A stretch of 64,000 nt of DNA from a virus. How positions within the stretch are numbered: position 1 is the stretch's first letter; each line of letters begins with the position of its first letter. Location: positions 27,136 through 91,135 of the IMG/VR virus record IMGVR_UViG_3300027861_000017, one strand, 5' to 3'. Of the stretch, positions 24,489-32,775 are shown piece after piece. Position numbers and translations under genes: made by a program. Below the pieces are notes generated by a model that searched no databases, was not told where the DNA came from, and worked only from the letters and a program-made list of their open reading frames with translations.

Positions 24489-24851
24489 TCACCCCTCGTA
24501 CCTTATTTCTCCGTTATTATCTTCCCATTCTAATATGTGTTCATATCTTGAATTATCAGCACCACCAACCCACGCATCACATCTTAAGCAACGATCTTCT
24601 ATCCATATTTCTGGATATGGAACACCATGGTTAATATGGTAAGTAGTACTGCAACCACATTGAGGACAAAATACATAAGGCTTTATATCTACTATTTCAG
24701 ATCTATCTTCCTCATCTCTTATAATACGGACTGATTTAATTAATTCTTTTAGTTTTCTTTTATTTAGTTTTTTACCGAGTATCCTTTTCTTCAATTTTCT
24801 TGGTAATTTTTGCCCATAATGTGAATTATAATAATATTTATATTTAGCCAT
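24489..24851 (-). CDS. Zinc-ribbon protein
   Basis: 120 residues: basic N terminus (KLPRKLKKRILGKKLNKRK), then CPQCGCSTTYHINHG...CLRCDAWVGG (CxxC...CxxC). Probable nucleic-acid-associated zinc ribbon. Confidence 0.78.
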   Translation of the reverse strand: MAKYKYYYNSHYGQKLPRKLKKRILGKKLNKRKLKELIKSVRIIRDEEDRSEIVDIKPYVFCPQCGCSTTYHINHGVPYPEIWIEDRCLRCDAWVGGADNSRYEHILEWEDNNGEIRYEG

Positions 24852-24857
24852 TTTATA

Positions 24858-25223
24858 TTATTCCTCATAATAATCGTAACTAATCATTACTGCTTCCATC
24901 ATATTCCAAACCTGCTCGCCTTCACGTATTACTTTACTCATATCGCCAAGGCTAGTGATTACATTGTTCATTGCATGATTTAGTACATGTTGTTGTATAA
25001 ATTCTTTTTTAGTCATTATTTTCTCCTTTTTTGTTTTTAATATTATATTCCCATCTGGATGCCTAGCAATATCTATTTTTATATGATTGCATTCAGGGCA
25101 ACTAGCCACTAATGGGTACCCTTCATATGTACCAAACTCTTTTACATATTTACATTCATTCCCATCACCAACCCAATCGCAAGTTAAGCAATGCAATTTC
25201 ATATGTTTTATTCTTTGCGACAT
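24858..25223 (-). CDS. Zinc-ribbon protein with possible internal second start
   Basis: 121 residues from ATG 25223 (GGAGG upstream): CLTCDWVGDGNECKY...CPECNHIKID ribbon, then a helical C terminus. The helical part begins with its own ATG at 25016 and its own AAAAGGAG, so a 52-residue short form or a fusion of two genes is possible. Confidence 0.75.
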   Translation of the reverse strand: MSQRIKHMKLHCLTCDWVGDGNECKYVKEFGTYEGYPLVASCPECNHIKIDIARHPDGNIILKTKKEKIMTKKEFIQQHVLNHAMNNVITSLGDMSKVIREGEQVWNMMEAVMISYDYYEE

Positions 25224-25242
25224 TCTATTACCTCCTTTCCAG

Positions 25243-25503
25243 TTACCACCACTGATCTTTCTTTTTAATTTGGGTTGAATAGTTTCTAGTATCTGGGCCA
25301 ACAGAAGTTGAATATGGCCATATATTAAAAAATTTACCAGCTTGTTTATGTGAATCTTCTATTGTCTCTGTAGCTTTAATTATTTTATCGTATAAAACCA
25401 AATCTTCTTCTGTCAAAAAATCTGGGTTTACATCTAATATAGAATTATACCATTGTCGCATTAAATCTAGTTCATGCTTCTGAAATTTTACCCCTTTCGA
25501 CAT
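25243..25503 (-). CDS. Hypothetical helical protein
   Basis: 86 residues: FQKHELDLMRQWYNSILDVNPDFLTEEDLVLYDKIIKATE suggests a short helical bundle. Overlaps the ParB-like gene by 16 bases. Not recognised. Confidence 0.75.
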   Translation of the reverse strand: MSKGVKFQKHELDLMRQWYNSILDVNPDFLTEEDLVLYDKIIKATETIEDSHKQAGKFFNIWPYSTSVGPDTRNYSTQIKKKDQWW

Positions 25504-26081
25504 TCTATCCCATCCTTTTTAAATTTCTTCATAAGCTTCTTTTGTTCTGCTTCGCTATTGCATTCTACGATGATATCAAAGCATACCTCCTCGCCTTCTC
25601 CAGAACCCTCACTCCCACTATTGTCTTCTTCGTCCTTTGGTATCCAACACATTATATCTTCTATCTCATCATCATGAAATCCAGTAATACCTAAATTAAC
25701 ATTTTTACTATCTAAATCATTGAAAATATCTGCAAGTTTAGGATAGTCCCATTTGCCATCAATCTTATTTAGGGCTGCATTAAGTAACCTCTCATCATCA
25801 TCATCTAAATCTACAACTTTACAATCAACCTTAGTAAAGCCCAATTCAATCAACACCTTGAACGTTTGGTGCCCGCCTACTATATTACCAGATCTATCAT
25901 TAAAGCAAAGAACACCAACATGACCATATCTTTCTATGGAATTCTTTAGATCAATATAATCTTGATCGTCTGGCTGTAAATCCACACGGGGATTGTATGG
26001 ACTTGGGTTTATTTTATTAATGGATAATTTCTTAACCTTAGCTTTATCCATTATCTCTTTTAATTTCTCTTTAGTCTTCAT
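25488..26081 (-). CDS. ParB/Srx nuclease-like domain protein
   Basis: 197 residues. INPSPYNPRVDLQPDDQDYIDLKNSIERYG, VGVLCFNDRSGNIVGGHQTFKVLIELG and NAALNKIDGKWDYPKLADIF are the ordered blocks of the ParB N-terminal domain found in phages, usually fused to a DNA methyltransferase; here no methyltransferase follows. Acidic linker then a short C-terminal domain. May act in methylation, CTP-dependent DNA binding or nuclease function. Confidence 0.88.
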   Translation of the reverse strand: MKTKEKLKEIMDKAKVKKLSINKINPSPYNPRVDLQPDDQDYIDLKNSIERYGHVGVLCFNDRSGNIVGGHQTFKVLIELGFTKVDCKVVDLDDDDERLLNAALNKIDGKWDYPKLADIFNDLDSKNVNLGITGFHDDEIEDIMCWIPKDEEDNSGSEGSGEGEEVCFDIIVECNSEAEQKKLMKKFKKDGIECRKG

Positions 26082-26319
26082 ATTCCCACCTCTCGCAATT
26101 AATAACGGTACATTTAAGTTTTACTTCATCCACTATATTTGGTGGATTAGAGCACATGTCATTAAACCAATAACTCAATCCACTAAACTCTAGAGAATGA
26201 AACTTACAAGAACTACATGCTCTATTTTTAGGATCACTAACACATTCTCTTTCATGTTCCAATATTGCATCTTCAGACCCAGTACGATCACAAAAACCAC
26301 ATTTATACAAAATATGCAT
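26071..26319 (-). CDS. Double zinc-module protein
   Basis: 82 residues: YKCGFCDRTGSEDAILEHERECV is a C2HC-type finger, followed by ACSSCKFHSLEF...MCSNP...CERWEYED, the recurring small Cys module. Two metal sites expected. Confidence 0.8.
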   Translation of the reverse strand: MHILYKCGFCDRTGSEDAILEHERECVSDPKNRACSSCKFHSLEFSGLSYWFNDMCSNPPNIVDEVKLKCTVINCERWEYED

Positions 26320-26320
26320 A

Positions 26321-26533
26321 TTACTCCTCCAATATACATCTACATGGTTCTATTGCTATATGCATGTCTAAAAACTCATCCACATTAACGTTATACTCCA
26401 AAGTGTCTCCACACTCAGAACAGGTCATTGTTTCTATACTAAGACTTAAAGAACTCTTAAAATACTCTGCAATATCATTGTCAACTAAGTTATCTATATT
26501 ACTAAATAATACCTCTCTTAATCCCTCTATCAT
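26321..26533 (-). CDS. Hypothetical protein with two Cys pairs
   Basis: 70 residues: CSECGDTLEYNVNVDE ... CRCILEE after a helical N terminus. Probable zinc binding. Confidence 0.72.
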   Translation of the reverse strand: MIEGLREVLFSNIDNLVDNDIAEYFKSSLSLSIETMTCSECGDTLEYNVNVDEFLDMHIAIEPCRCILEE

Positions 26534-26839
26534 TTATTCCTTCCTCCAAACAGTAACTATTGTTTTGTATTTTCTATCATATACTACTACTAATTCTACA
26601 TCCCTAAACATTAATAAGTGTTGACATCTATTTGGGGATGTTCTTTTTATTGGAGTAGATATGCCCTCCTGTATTATATTAATTATCTCGTTGTATTCTT
26701 TATTGGTTATTATCCAACCTAATCTTTTAGAGAATCTTTTTTGAGCATGTAGTTTTTGACATTTAACATAAGACCTGCATTCGCCTCTAGGGATGCTATG
26801 GTTTTTATTTCTTTTTAATCTTTTCTTTACAATACCCAT
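26534..26839 (-). CDS. Conserved phage protein, relative of 40283-40594
   Basis: 101 residues. Basic N terminus, then HAQKRFSKRLGWIITNKEY, RTSPNRCQHLLMFRDVELVVVYDRKYKTIVTVW. The same ordered blocks occur in 40283-40594. The family is common in phages; a compact beta sheet with VYD-x-x-x-x-x-IVTV recalls small RNase toxins, but no catalytic residues are evident. Confidence 0.78.
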   Translation of the reverse strand: MGIVKKRLKRNKNHSIPRGECRSYVKCQKLHAQKRFSKRLGWIITNKEYNEIINIIQEGISTPIKRTSPNRCQHLLMFRDVELVVVYDRKYKTIVTVWRKE

Positions 26840-27054
26840 CACATTACCATCCCATCTGAATACTTAGTGGCTATAGGCTTATAATCTTTCGAGGCTGTCT
26901 TATCACACTTCTTGCATCTTATCTTGAGGATGATCTCGCTATGGAAAAATCTATCATCATACCCATCAGATTCTTGTTCGTTGTCACAATGTTCACACTT
27001 ATAGATAGCTGTAAAGTCTCTTCTATGTTGCCGTATAATCTCTTTTATATACAT
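26839..27054 (-). CDS. Zinc-ribbon protein
   Basis: 71 residues: YKCEHCDNEQESDGYDD...IRCKKCDKTAS, a classic CxxC...CxxC ribbon. Function unknown. Confidence 0.75.
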   Translation of the reverse strand: MYIKEIIRQHRRDFTAIYKCEHCDNEQESDGYDDRFFHSEIILKIRCKKCDKTASKDYKPIATKYSDGMVM

Positions 27055-27060
27055 CTTGTA

Positions 27061-27192
27061 TTATTCCTCCCTTTCGTCATCTATTATTTCTAAATCCCAT
27101 TGTGGTATATTTACATTATACTCTTCTTTATCTTTATGGCAATACACTATAATTTCTCCAGTATATGCATTGAATATTACAATATGACCCAT
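27061..27192 (-). CDS. Hypothetical small protein
   Basis: 43 residues: GHIVIFNAYTGEIIVYCHKD beta hairpin, acidic end. AGGAGGAG lies 12 bases upstream of ATG 27192. Confidence 0.6.
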   Translation of the reverse strand: MGHIVIFNAYTGEIIVYCHKDKEEYNVNIPQWDLEIIDDEREE

Positions 27193-27193
27193 G

Positions 27194-27568
27194 CTATACT
27201 ACACTCCTCCTAAATATAAACTTAACCCTCTCCCACCAGCTCATTCTCTCATAAGATACTAGAGTTTTAAAGGCTTCTCTGTATAACTCATCTAGTTGTT
27301 CTATTGTGTCTTTGTTATCGTCTATTGTAGTAGTCATATTATCGAATGTTTCGAAGGGTAGACCAACCGCTTTTTGTGCGTCATCATTCATACTAATGAC
27401 TATCTCTTCACCATCTGCGTTAGTAAATACCCTACCCTTTACCATGTCAGGAGTCATAAATACATCTTCATATAGTATAGGATCAAAGATGTATCTGTTA
27501 GCCATGTCTCTTATTTCTTTGGAGTCTTTATCGACCTTTATGACTTGTATTTTTCGTATGAGTATCAT
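27194..27568 (-). CDS. Hypothetical protein
   Basis: 124 residues, starts KIQVIKVDKDSKEIRDMANRY, contains ADGEEIVISMNDDAQ, ends WWERVKFIFRRSVV. Not recognised. Confidence 0.78.
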   Translation of the reverse strand: MILIRKIQVIKVDKDSKEIRDMANRYIFDPILYEDVFMTPDMVKGRVFTNADGEEIVISMNDDAQKAVGLPFETFDNMTTTIDDNKDTIEQLDELYREAFKTLVSYERMSWWERVKFIFRRSVV

Positions 27569-27936
27569 GATCTTAATCTGTTTATAGCATCTTCCATAGT
27601 TGGATGTTTCTCATACATTCTTCCCTCTCTTGAACTTCTCTTATGCAATAAAAGTTTCAACATGCCTGGACCACTAGGCTTTATCTCAAACCGGATCATT
27701 CTGTCATGAGCCATAATGACAGCATTAGTAAGAAGGTTAAAATCATATGTTGACCAACCATTATTGGTGCAATTAACCTCTATTCCATTAGGTCCACATT
27801 CTTTCACCTTACCGCATAGATGATGTTCTCCACCCACCAGATCGCAGATCATACCAAAACATTTAAATTGATTATCGCTCATCCAGGGATAATAATTATT
27901 TCTAATACTAACCATCCACTCATCTTTTGTTGTCAT
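27565..27936 (-). CDS. Hypothetical protein
   Basis: 123 residues: ISIRNNYYPWMSDN-like start, CNNGWSTYDFNLLTNAVIMAHDRMIRFEI and a Lys/Arg-rich C terminus. ATGA overlap with the next membrane protein gene. Not recognised. Confidence 0.78.
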   Translation of the reverse strand: MTTKDEWMVSIRNNYYPWMSDNQFKCFGMICDLVGGEHHLCGKVKECGPNGIEVNCTNNGWSTYDFNLLTNAVIMAHDRMIRFEIKPSGPGMLKLLLHKRSSREGRMYEKHPTMEDAINRLRS

Positions 27937-28100
27937 AATAAAGACCCCTTATCCACCATCTCTGTTATTGTTTGTCGCACCATATCTTCATAAAACAACC
28001 AATAGCTAACATTCTTTGCTACCCAATAAGACCCAAATATAAAAGATACTGCCAATAACAAAACCAATATAACTATTAATATCCCACCTAAATCTTTCAT
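27933..28100 (-). CDS. Small membrane protein
   Basis: 55 residues with one long hydrophobic segment (residues 6-26) and a soluble end MVRQTITEMVDKGSLL. Stop overlaps the next ATG. Confidence 0.68.
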   Translation of the reverse strand: MKDLGGILIVILVLLLAVSFIFGSYWVAKNVSYWLFYEDMVRQTITEMVDKGSLL

Positions 28101-28783
28101 AAATAATCCTCCACGTTTACTATTGTTAAAATACCATCCTCGAACACTCCACCAGTGTCTATATAAAGCTGATTCTCGAACAATAACGGCTCGTTAGACT
28201 TTATGGGTGTATGTCCAAATATGAATAAATCTGCACCCTCTATTCGTTTAGTTTTACCCCTTATAGATGAGTGTATTCTATTCCTATCCCACATAGCGTA
28301 ATGGGCATCACTGTAATCATCCTTACCCTTATCAAACTCGTATTCGTTGTATGGGTAATCTGAATGACATACTATAATCTTCTTACCTTTGAAATGAGCC
28401 TCTATAACAACTGGATAATTAACCGCATTCTCTATCAATTCCCTGGCGTGATCTTTCTTATCTTCTGGGAGTTGATCATACCATCCACCGCCATTCCCTT
28501 CCATTATCCATGTCTGTTTAGAGAACCAATCATCCCAAAATGATCTCATAGCCAAATCTTCGTGATTCCCTAATACAGGATGGAACCATTTCTTCTGGGC
28601 AAGTTCCATGCATTTTATGTTATCCTTGCCTCTATCAGCTAGATCACCAACAGATAACATAGTATCTTCTGATTTCTTAAATCCGACTTCTTTTAGTTTT
28701 TCTTGGAATTCGTCGTAGCATCCGTGGAGATCGCCAACAGCAAACAATCTGCCTTTTTTACGTCTTAGTCTTTTATATATCAT
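28097..28783 (-). CDS. Calcineurin-like metallophosphatase (lambda-phosphatase type)
   Basis: 228 residues. FAVGDLHGCYDEF, MLSVGDLADRGKDN, VLGNHEDL, VIVCHSDYP-type (KKIIVCHSDYPYN) and FIFGHTPIKS are the five metal-binding blocks (GDxHG, GDxxDRG, GNHE, H, GHxP) of the PPP/lambda phosphatase family. Could act on phosphoproteins or dinucleoside polyphosphates. Cytoplasmic. Confidence 0.93.
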   Translation of the reverse strand: MIYKRLRRKKGRLFAVGDLHGCYDEFQEKLKEVGFKKSEDTMLSVGDLADRGKDNIKCMELAQKKWFHPVLGNHEDLAMRSFWDDWFSKQTWIMEGNGGGWYDQLPEDKKDHARELIENAVNYPVVIEAHFKGKKIIVCHSDYPYNEYEFDKGKDDYSDAHYAMWDRNRIHSSIRGKTKRIEGADLFIFGHTPIKSNEPLLFENQLYIDTGGVFEDGILTIVNVEDYL

Positions 28784-29136
28784 CTTATCTCATCCAGTAT
28801 TTTATCAACAATTTCTCTAGCCTTATTATTATCATATTCATACAAAGCTTGTTTTAATTTATACATATCTCTAATTAAAAAACCAAAGATTTCTTCATTC
28901 AATCTTTTAGAAACTATTTTTTTCATATGCGGGAGATCTTCGTCAGTACATTTTACTTCTTGGCCCCATTTAGCACCAATATAATATTCATATAATCTCT
29001 TGTCTTCATCATGATAGGGTTGATAATCTTTGCTTTCTTCAGTAAATGGTTCTACTAATTCTGTAAGTTTTGGCAATAAATGTGTGTACAAATCTGATAT
29101 CAAATGAGCTTCTATATTTTTTATTAATTTATTCAT
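28780..29136 (-). CDS. Hypothetical helical protein
   Basis: 118 residues, helical, acidic and Lys-rich, no Cys. Overlaps the phosphatase start by four bases, so may be co-regulated. Not recognised. Confidence 0.78.
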   Translation of the reverse strand: MNKLIKNIEAHLISDLYTHLLPKLTELVEPFTEESKDYQPYHDEDKRLYEYYIGAKWGQEVKCTDEDLPHMKKIVSKRLNEEIFGFLIRDMYKLKQALYEYDNNKAREIVDKILDEIR

Positions 29137-29139
29137 GTG

Positions 29140-29328
29140 CTACCACTCCTCGAAATCAGTTAAATTTATCTTCTCACCACATAAACATTCTACTACAGCA
29201 CATACACCAAGACTTGTAGGTATAAACTTAAAGGCGTGTCTACCTCCTATAGCACCACCATCAGTATCGCAATGATCTTTCCATTCTAGGTATTTATCGT
29301 ATTGTTCCTTGGTTAATTCAAATATCAT
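29140..29328 (-). CDS. Conserved small phage protein
   Basis: 62 residues: FELTKEQYDKYLEWKDHCD...GGAIGGRHAFKFIPTSLGV...INLTDFEEW matches a conserved phage family with this exact ending. Function unknown. Start ATG 29328. Confidence 0.82.
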   Translation of the reverse strand: MIFELTKEQYDKYLEWKDHCDTDGGAIGGRHAFKFIPTSLGVCAVVECLCGEKINLTDFEEW

Positions 29329-29332
29329 TGTA

Positions 29333-29665
29333 TCACCATGTGTCACTCACGTTATGCCCACGTATTATTTGAGGTTCCCATTCGCCATACGTCATCTCAA
29401 CCCAACGCCAAGACGTTTCACCATTCTCATCATCCCCTATTCTATCTATAAAGCTATTCCTTAGCTCATCGTATTCGTCATCTGGGTATTGGCCGTAATT
29501 AGATCCATCCGGTAACATTACCACTGTAACATGCCCGTTCATTACTTCTGGAGCCACATAGAATAATTCTGGACAATCAGTCGATTTTATAAATTTTTTT
29601 ATACTTTCGACTTCTTTTTTATCACATGTAGTTGCTAATACGGCGTTGTGTTGTATAATCCCCAT
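29333..29665 (-). CDS. Conserved phage protein
   Basis: 110 residues: GIIQHNAVLATTCDKKEVESIKKFI, GHVTVVMLPDGSNYG, DDEYDELRNSFIDRI and WRWVEMTYGEWEPQI are family blocks seen in many phages. No activity known. Confidence 0.82.
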   Translation of the reverse strand: MGIIQHNAVLATTCDKKEVESIKKFIKSTDCPELFYVAPEVMNGHVTVVMLPDGSNYGQYPDDEYDELRNSFIDRIGDDENGETSWRWVEMTYGEWEPQIIRGHNVSDTW

Positions 29666-29675
29666 ACCATCCCCC

Positions 29676-30215
29676 TTAAAGTTTCACAATCCTCAATGGC
29701 TTAGTAACACCACCGTTAAACTTACACGCTGCCTTTAACGCTGTCTTAACCCTGGCTTCTGGAGAATCCCAATCCTCAGATGTATACATGGACCCTAAAG
29801 CATATTCATTGCCCACACCTATGGATTCATACTTCAATACACCTTCTCCTACCTGATAATCGGAATCTATCTCAAACAACCTACTCTTATAGCCCACTAA
29901 CCATCTACCACCTTCCTCTCTCCCCTTAGAATCACTACCTGCATATCCACCTTCAGTAAAACATTCCCTAACTGAATCGACAAAATCAGTTACCATATAC
30001 CTCATAATACCCTTTTTACTTGATCTTTTGGGTGGTTTAAACTTATACCTTAATAATTGCCCCATTCTAAAAGAAGATGTAAATCCCATTATAAACTCGC
30101 CATTAGTGAATACCTTACTATCCTTCCTCTCTGTTATATTATAACCTTCTACCCCTGCTGAATCACCACCCATATACACTGTACCATTATCAACCAACCC
30201 AACTATGCAAGTCAT
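29676..30215 (-). CDS. Proteasome beta/HslV-like Ntn hydrolase
   Basis: 179 residues. After removal of Met, the chain starts T-C-I-V-G-L-V and keeps Thr1, Asp17 (GGDSAG) and Lys33 (RKDSKVF) exactly at the catalytic positions of proteasome beta and HslV subunits; GFTSSFR and IGVGNEYALGS match the later G-x-G and SGxG-type segments. Length (179) fits HslV. No ATPase partner (HslU-like) is visible in the window. Substrates and assembly unknown. Confidence 0.85.
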   Translation of the reverse strand: MTCIVGLVDNGTVYMGGDSAGVEGYNITERKDSKVFTNGEFIMGFTSSFRMGQLLRYKFKPPKRSSKKGIMRYMVTDFVDSVRECFTEGGYAGSDSKGREEGGRWLVGYKSRLFEIDSDYQVGEGVLKYESIGVGNEYALGSMYTSEDWDSPEARVKTALKAACKFNGGVTKPLRIVKL

Positions 30216-30217
30216 AT

Positions 30218-30682
30218 TTATCCCTCATAATCTGGAAGATTGTCGAATTCCTCTTCTGTCATATATTCCATCGTGACCCTATAGTACTCATCTAGGGTGG
30301 ACCATGCATCTAACATTAATTCATATTCTGTTGGTTGGTAAAATGATTTGAGATTACTGCCACCTAAATCTAAACAATCTACTCTGTAATATGGTTTCTT
30401 CTCTTGTTTTGGAGGCTTGGAAGGCAGCATTGACCGGGCATACTCACCTTTTGGTAGCCATACATCTTCATTTAAAATTTTTTTAGGAGGTAAATCTGGA
30501 GGATCTGGCCACGGCCCTGGTGCTTCCATTTTATCCTTAGTAGTCTCACCCCATGTGACGGGGTCATTGAATATCCTAGATGTAGGTGGATCTCCCAATG
30601 TGCTAGTCCTGGGTTGATAGCCATCATGATTATCCCTATGCGGTATCTTAAATAAACCTTTAAACCATTTTAAATCAAACAT
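30218..30682 (-). CDS. Proline-rich hypothetical protein
   Basis: 154 residues with Pro-rich linkers (GPWPDPPDLPPKK, SMLPSKPPKQEKKP) and a C-terminal helical part ending EEEFDNLPDYEG. Not recognised. Confidence 0.78.
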   Translation of the reverse strand: MFDLKWFKGLFKIPHRDNHDGYQPRTSTLGDPPTSRIFNDPVTWGETTKDKMEAPGPWPDPPDLPPKKILNEDVWLPKGEYARSMLPSKPPKQEKKPYYRVDCLDLGGSNLKSFYQPTEYELMLDAWSTLDEYYRVTMEYMTEEEFDNLPDYEG

Positions 30683-30685
30683 ATT

Positions 30686-30772
30686 TTACCCCAATTTAGA
30701 TGTTAGTATTTGATGATATACAAGAAGTATAGTTGCCCAGAATATTATGTACCCAGCTATTATATATTTCAT
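30686..30772 (-). CDS. 28-residue membrane peptide
   Basis: MKYIIAGYIIFWATILLVYH: a single membrane segment. ATGA overlap with the TS-like gene and GAGGG upstream. Confidence 0.55.
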   Translation of the reverse strand: MKYIIAGYIIFWATILLVYHQILTSKLG

Positions 30773-31425
30773 AATCCAACCCTCATTTTAGCTATTTCTT
30801 CTACATATCCATATAAATGCAAACCATCACTAGCTGCAATCATAGGACCACATTTAACCCCTATCTCATCTGCCATATATTTCTGGAGAACAGCTATTGC
30901 TGCTAAATTTGCACTAAATGCCGTCCAAAGCTCCCAGGACCGCCATGCTAAATTGAACCGTAATTCATTGTCTATAATTTTAACAGTGATCATTCTAAGA
31001 CAGGGTGGATCTTTAAGCTTAAAGTCGTTTGGTTGTGCTACTTGCAATACTGCCTGATTAGTGTTGGGGGTTTTCTTTAAAATATCAATCCAATAGTTGA
31101 TCTGCTCATAAATCCTATTACCGTAGGAATAATCCTCCCCTGGCTCTACATTGTCTGTCATTATATAGGGTAGGTATTGTTCTATATATCCACCAGCTAC
31201 TGGATTTGGGATATTAAGATGAGCTGGTATTTGAGGCAGCATAGAGTCATATGGCTCCGAGTATGGCTTGTTTATTCTGATAACAATATACGGGTATTGC
31301 AACCTTGTTTCTCCTTCGTATGAACCGTGTTCTACAATATATTTTTCTCCGTTATCCCATATATTAAAGAGACATTGGAACCAAGCATCACTGATTGTTG
31401 TAGCCTCTATTGTAACCACCTTCAT
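30769..31425 (-). CDS. Thymidylate synthase-like protein (archaeal ThyA type)
   Basis: 218 residues from ATG 31425 (GGGGGAG upstream). DPPCLRMITVKIIDNELRF carries the likely catalytic Cys (PC motif); AWRSWELWTAFSANLAAIAVL holds the Arg-Ser and Asn of the dUMP site; ASDGLHLYGYVEEI gives the H-x-Y. The C-terminal half resembles the short archaeal/methanogen ThyA form rather than bacterial ThyA. Converts dUMP to dTMP, or could make a modified pyrimidine; with dCMP deaminase (49514) it completes a dCMP-to-dTMP route. Confidence 0.85.
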   Translation of the reverse strand: MKVVTIEATTISDAWFQCLFNIWDNGEKYIVEHGSYEGETRLQYPYIVIRINKPYSEPYDSMLPQIPAHLNIPNPVAGGYIEQYLPYIMTDNVEPGEDYSYGNRIYEQINYWIDILKKTPNTNQAVLQVAQPNDFKLKDPPCLRMITVKIIDNELRFNLAWRSWELWTAFSANLAAIAVLQKYMADEIGVKCGPMIAASDGLHLYGYVEEIAKMRVGL

Positions 31426-31426
31426 A

Positions 31427-31621
31427 TCACTCCCCCTTCTCTTCAAAGCATTCTTGTTTATCTGTGAATTTACTGATCAAGGCACCCTCTACGCCAAACC
31501 CTTTAGACCATTTGGTAGCCTTTTTAATAACTTCAGGTGTTAAAGCTCTATGGCAATCATCACCATGCTTGCATTCTTTGTAGAATTGGCAGAACCATTG
31601 GTCTCCATAAGATATGCACAT
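31427..31621 (-). CDS. Conserved phage protein (CISYGDQWFCQFYKEC)
   Basis: 64 residues: ISYGDQWFCQFYKECKHGDDCHRALTPEV then FTDKQECFEE. A recognised phage family with four conserved Cys; probably metal-binding. Function unknown. Confidence 0.82.
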   Translation of the reverse strand: MCISYGDQWFCQFYKECKHGDDCHRALTPEVIKKATKWSKGFGVEGALISKFTDKQECFEEKGE

Positions 31622-31783
31622 TTATTTCATCCCCCTTAAGTATTTGATTAAGTCTATGTGTTCTTTTTGTAGCTCTATGTATTTATAGTATATGTCTATG
31701 TATTCTTTTTGTATTTTATTGGAGTAGTAGCAGAACCCTATGGGTATACAAGCTAATATGAGGAGAATTATTAATGCTCCCAT
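31622..31783 (-). CDS. Membrane-anchored coiled-coil peptide
   Basis: 53 residues: membrane segment residues 3-20, then KIQKEYIDIYYKYIELQKEH, a heptad coil. GAGGAGT upstream of ATG 31783. Layout resembles a small spanin-like or anchoring protein; lysis genes are not nearby. Confidence 0.65.
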   Translation of the reverse strand: MGALIILLILACIPIGFCYYSNKIQKEYIDIYYKYIELQKEHIDLIKYLRGMK

Positions 31784-31786
31784 ATA

Positions 31787-32341
31787 TTACTCCTCATCAT
31801 CTTCAAGTCTATGTACACCGAAAAGATCATAACGAGGTGGCACAATCCTACATTCCAACCACTCTTTACGACATTTATCACATAAAACCTTCACCCACGC
31901 AGATTTATCAGTCTTGCCAGCTTCCCCACACACCTCGCAAACTTTGTAGGATTTAGTACCGTATTCAATCACTAAATTTTGTATTACATTATAAAGCTCA
32001 CCTTTACTGGCCCACCTCCATATCCTATATTTCTTAAATAGCTTGCGCTCTATCTCCATTGGAAAATGTAGAATGGCGTAGAATATTTTCCTCCAAATAC
32101 CTATATCGTAAGTGTCATCTAAGTGGTAATAGATGGTCATCATACCAAACTTCTCTTTAACTTGATCCAACACAACACAATCATACTTATCAAGCTTACC
32201 TAATAGCTCATCAAATAAATCGTACCAGCCATCATCAAAGCATATTCCCCAATACATACATGTTTCTTGTGGTGACCCATCCGCATCCCGAAATAATTTA
32301 GGATATTTTTTAATTAATTTATCTTCTAATTCTGGATTCAT
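31787..32341 (-). CDS. Conserved phage protein with C-terminal zinc site
   Basis: 184 residues: CMYWGICFDDGWYDLFDELLGKLD near residue 28, KFGMMTIYYHL and CEVCGEAGKTDKSAWVKVLCDKCRKEW zinc ribbon. A family found in phages of diverse hosts; function unknown. Confidence 0.83.
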   Translation of the reverse strand: MNPELEDKLIKKYPKLFRDADGSPQETCMYWGICFDDGWYDLFDELLGKLDKYDCVVLDQVKEKFGMMTIYYHLDDTYDIGIWRKIFYAILHFPMEIERKLFKKYRIWRWASKGELYNVIQNLVIEYGTKSYKVCEVCGEAGKTDKSAWVKVLCDKCRKEWLECRIVPPRYDLFGVHRLEDDEE

Positions 32342-32349
32342 TTATACCT

Positions 32350-32538
32350 CTATCGCACCATCATTAATTGTAACCACTCGTAAACTCCAGTCTTAGTCAA
32401 AGCCCAGTATATACAATATATCCAACTAAAAAAGAAATGTAATATACACCAAAGAACAGACTTATTAGCTATCCAAGATAGCACTACTGCTGATATGCTT
32501 CCTATCAACCCTATGTTATACCCATTATTATCACTCAT
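32350..32538 (-). CDS. Small membrane protein
   Basis: 62 residues, two hydrophobic segments (residues 10-22 and 28-45). Overlaps the upstream stop. Function unknown. Confidence 0.68.
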   Translation of the reverse strand: MSDNNGYNIGLIGSISAVVLSWIANKSVLWCILHFFFSWIYCIYWALTKTGVYEWLQLMMVR

Positions 32539-32771
32539 CTCGTACCCTCTCCTTCCATCTCATCTAACTCTCTTTTTATTTTAGAATTAAGCCAAAATTC
32601 ATCAATACATATTTGTATATCACCTAATTGTCTAGCATAGCAATTGGCTCTGGCAGCTTCCCTGTATCCTTTTTCGACTAATTCAATCAATAATAAATTC
32701 TCAGCCTTAAGAGCTATATTGGATGCGTGTAGACCATTAATTACTTCCTTTTTCGTTGGGATCATACTCAT
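32535..32771 (-). CDS. Hypothetical helical protein
   Basis: 78 residues: helical and acidic with EKGYREAARANCYARQLGD. Start ATG 32771 chosen from GAGG upstream. Not recognised. Confidence 0.72.
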   Translation of the reverse strand: MSMIPTKKEVINGLHASNIALKAENLLLIELVEKGYREAARANCYARQLGDIQICIDEFWLNSKIKRELDEMEGEGTR

Positions 32772-32775
32772 TTTA

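Noticed and set aside
26534-26839. RelE-type toxin
   Set aside because: Only a loose beta-sheet resemblance; no catalytic residues or adjacent antitoxin gene.
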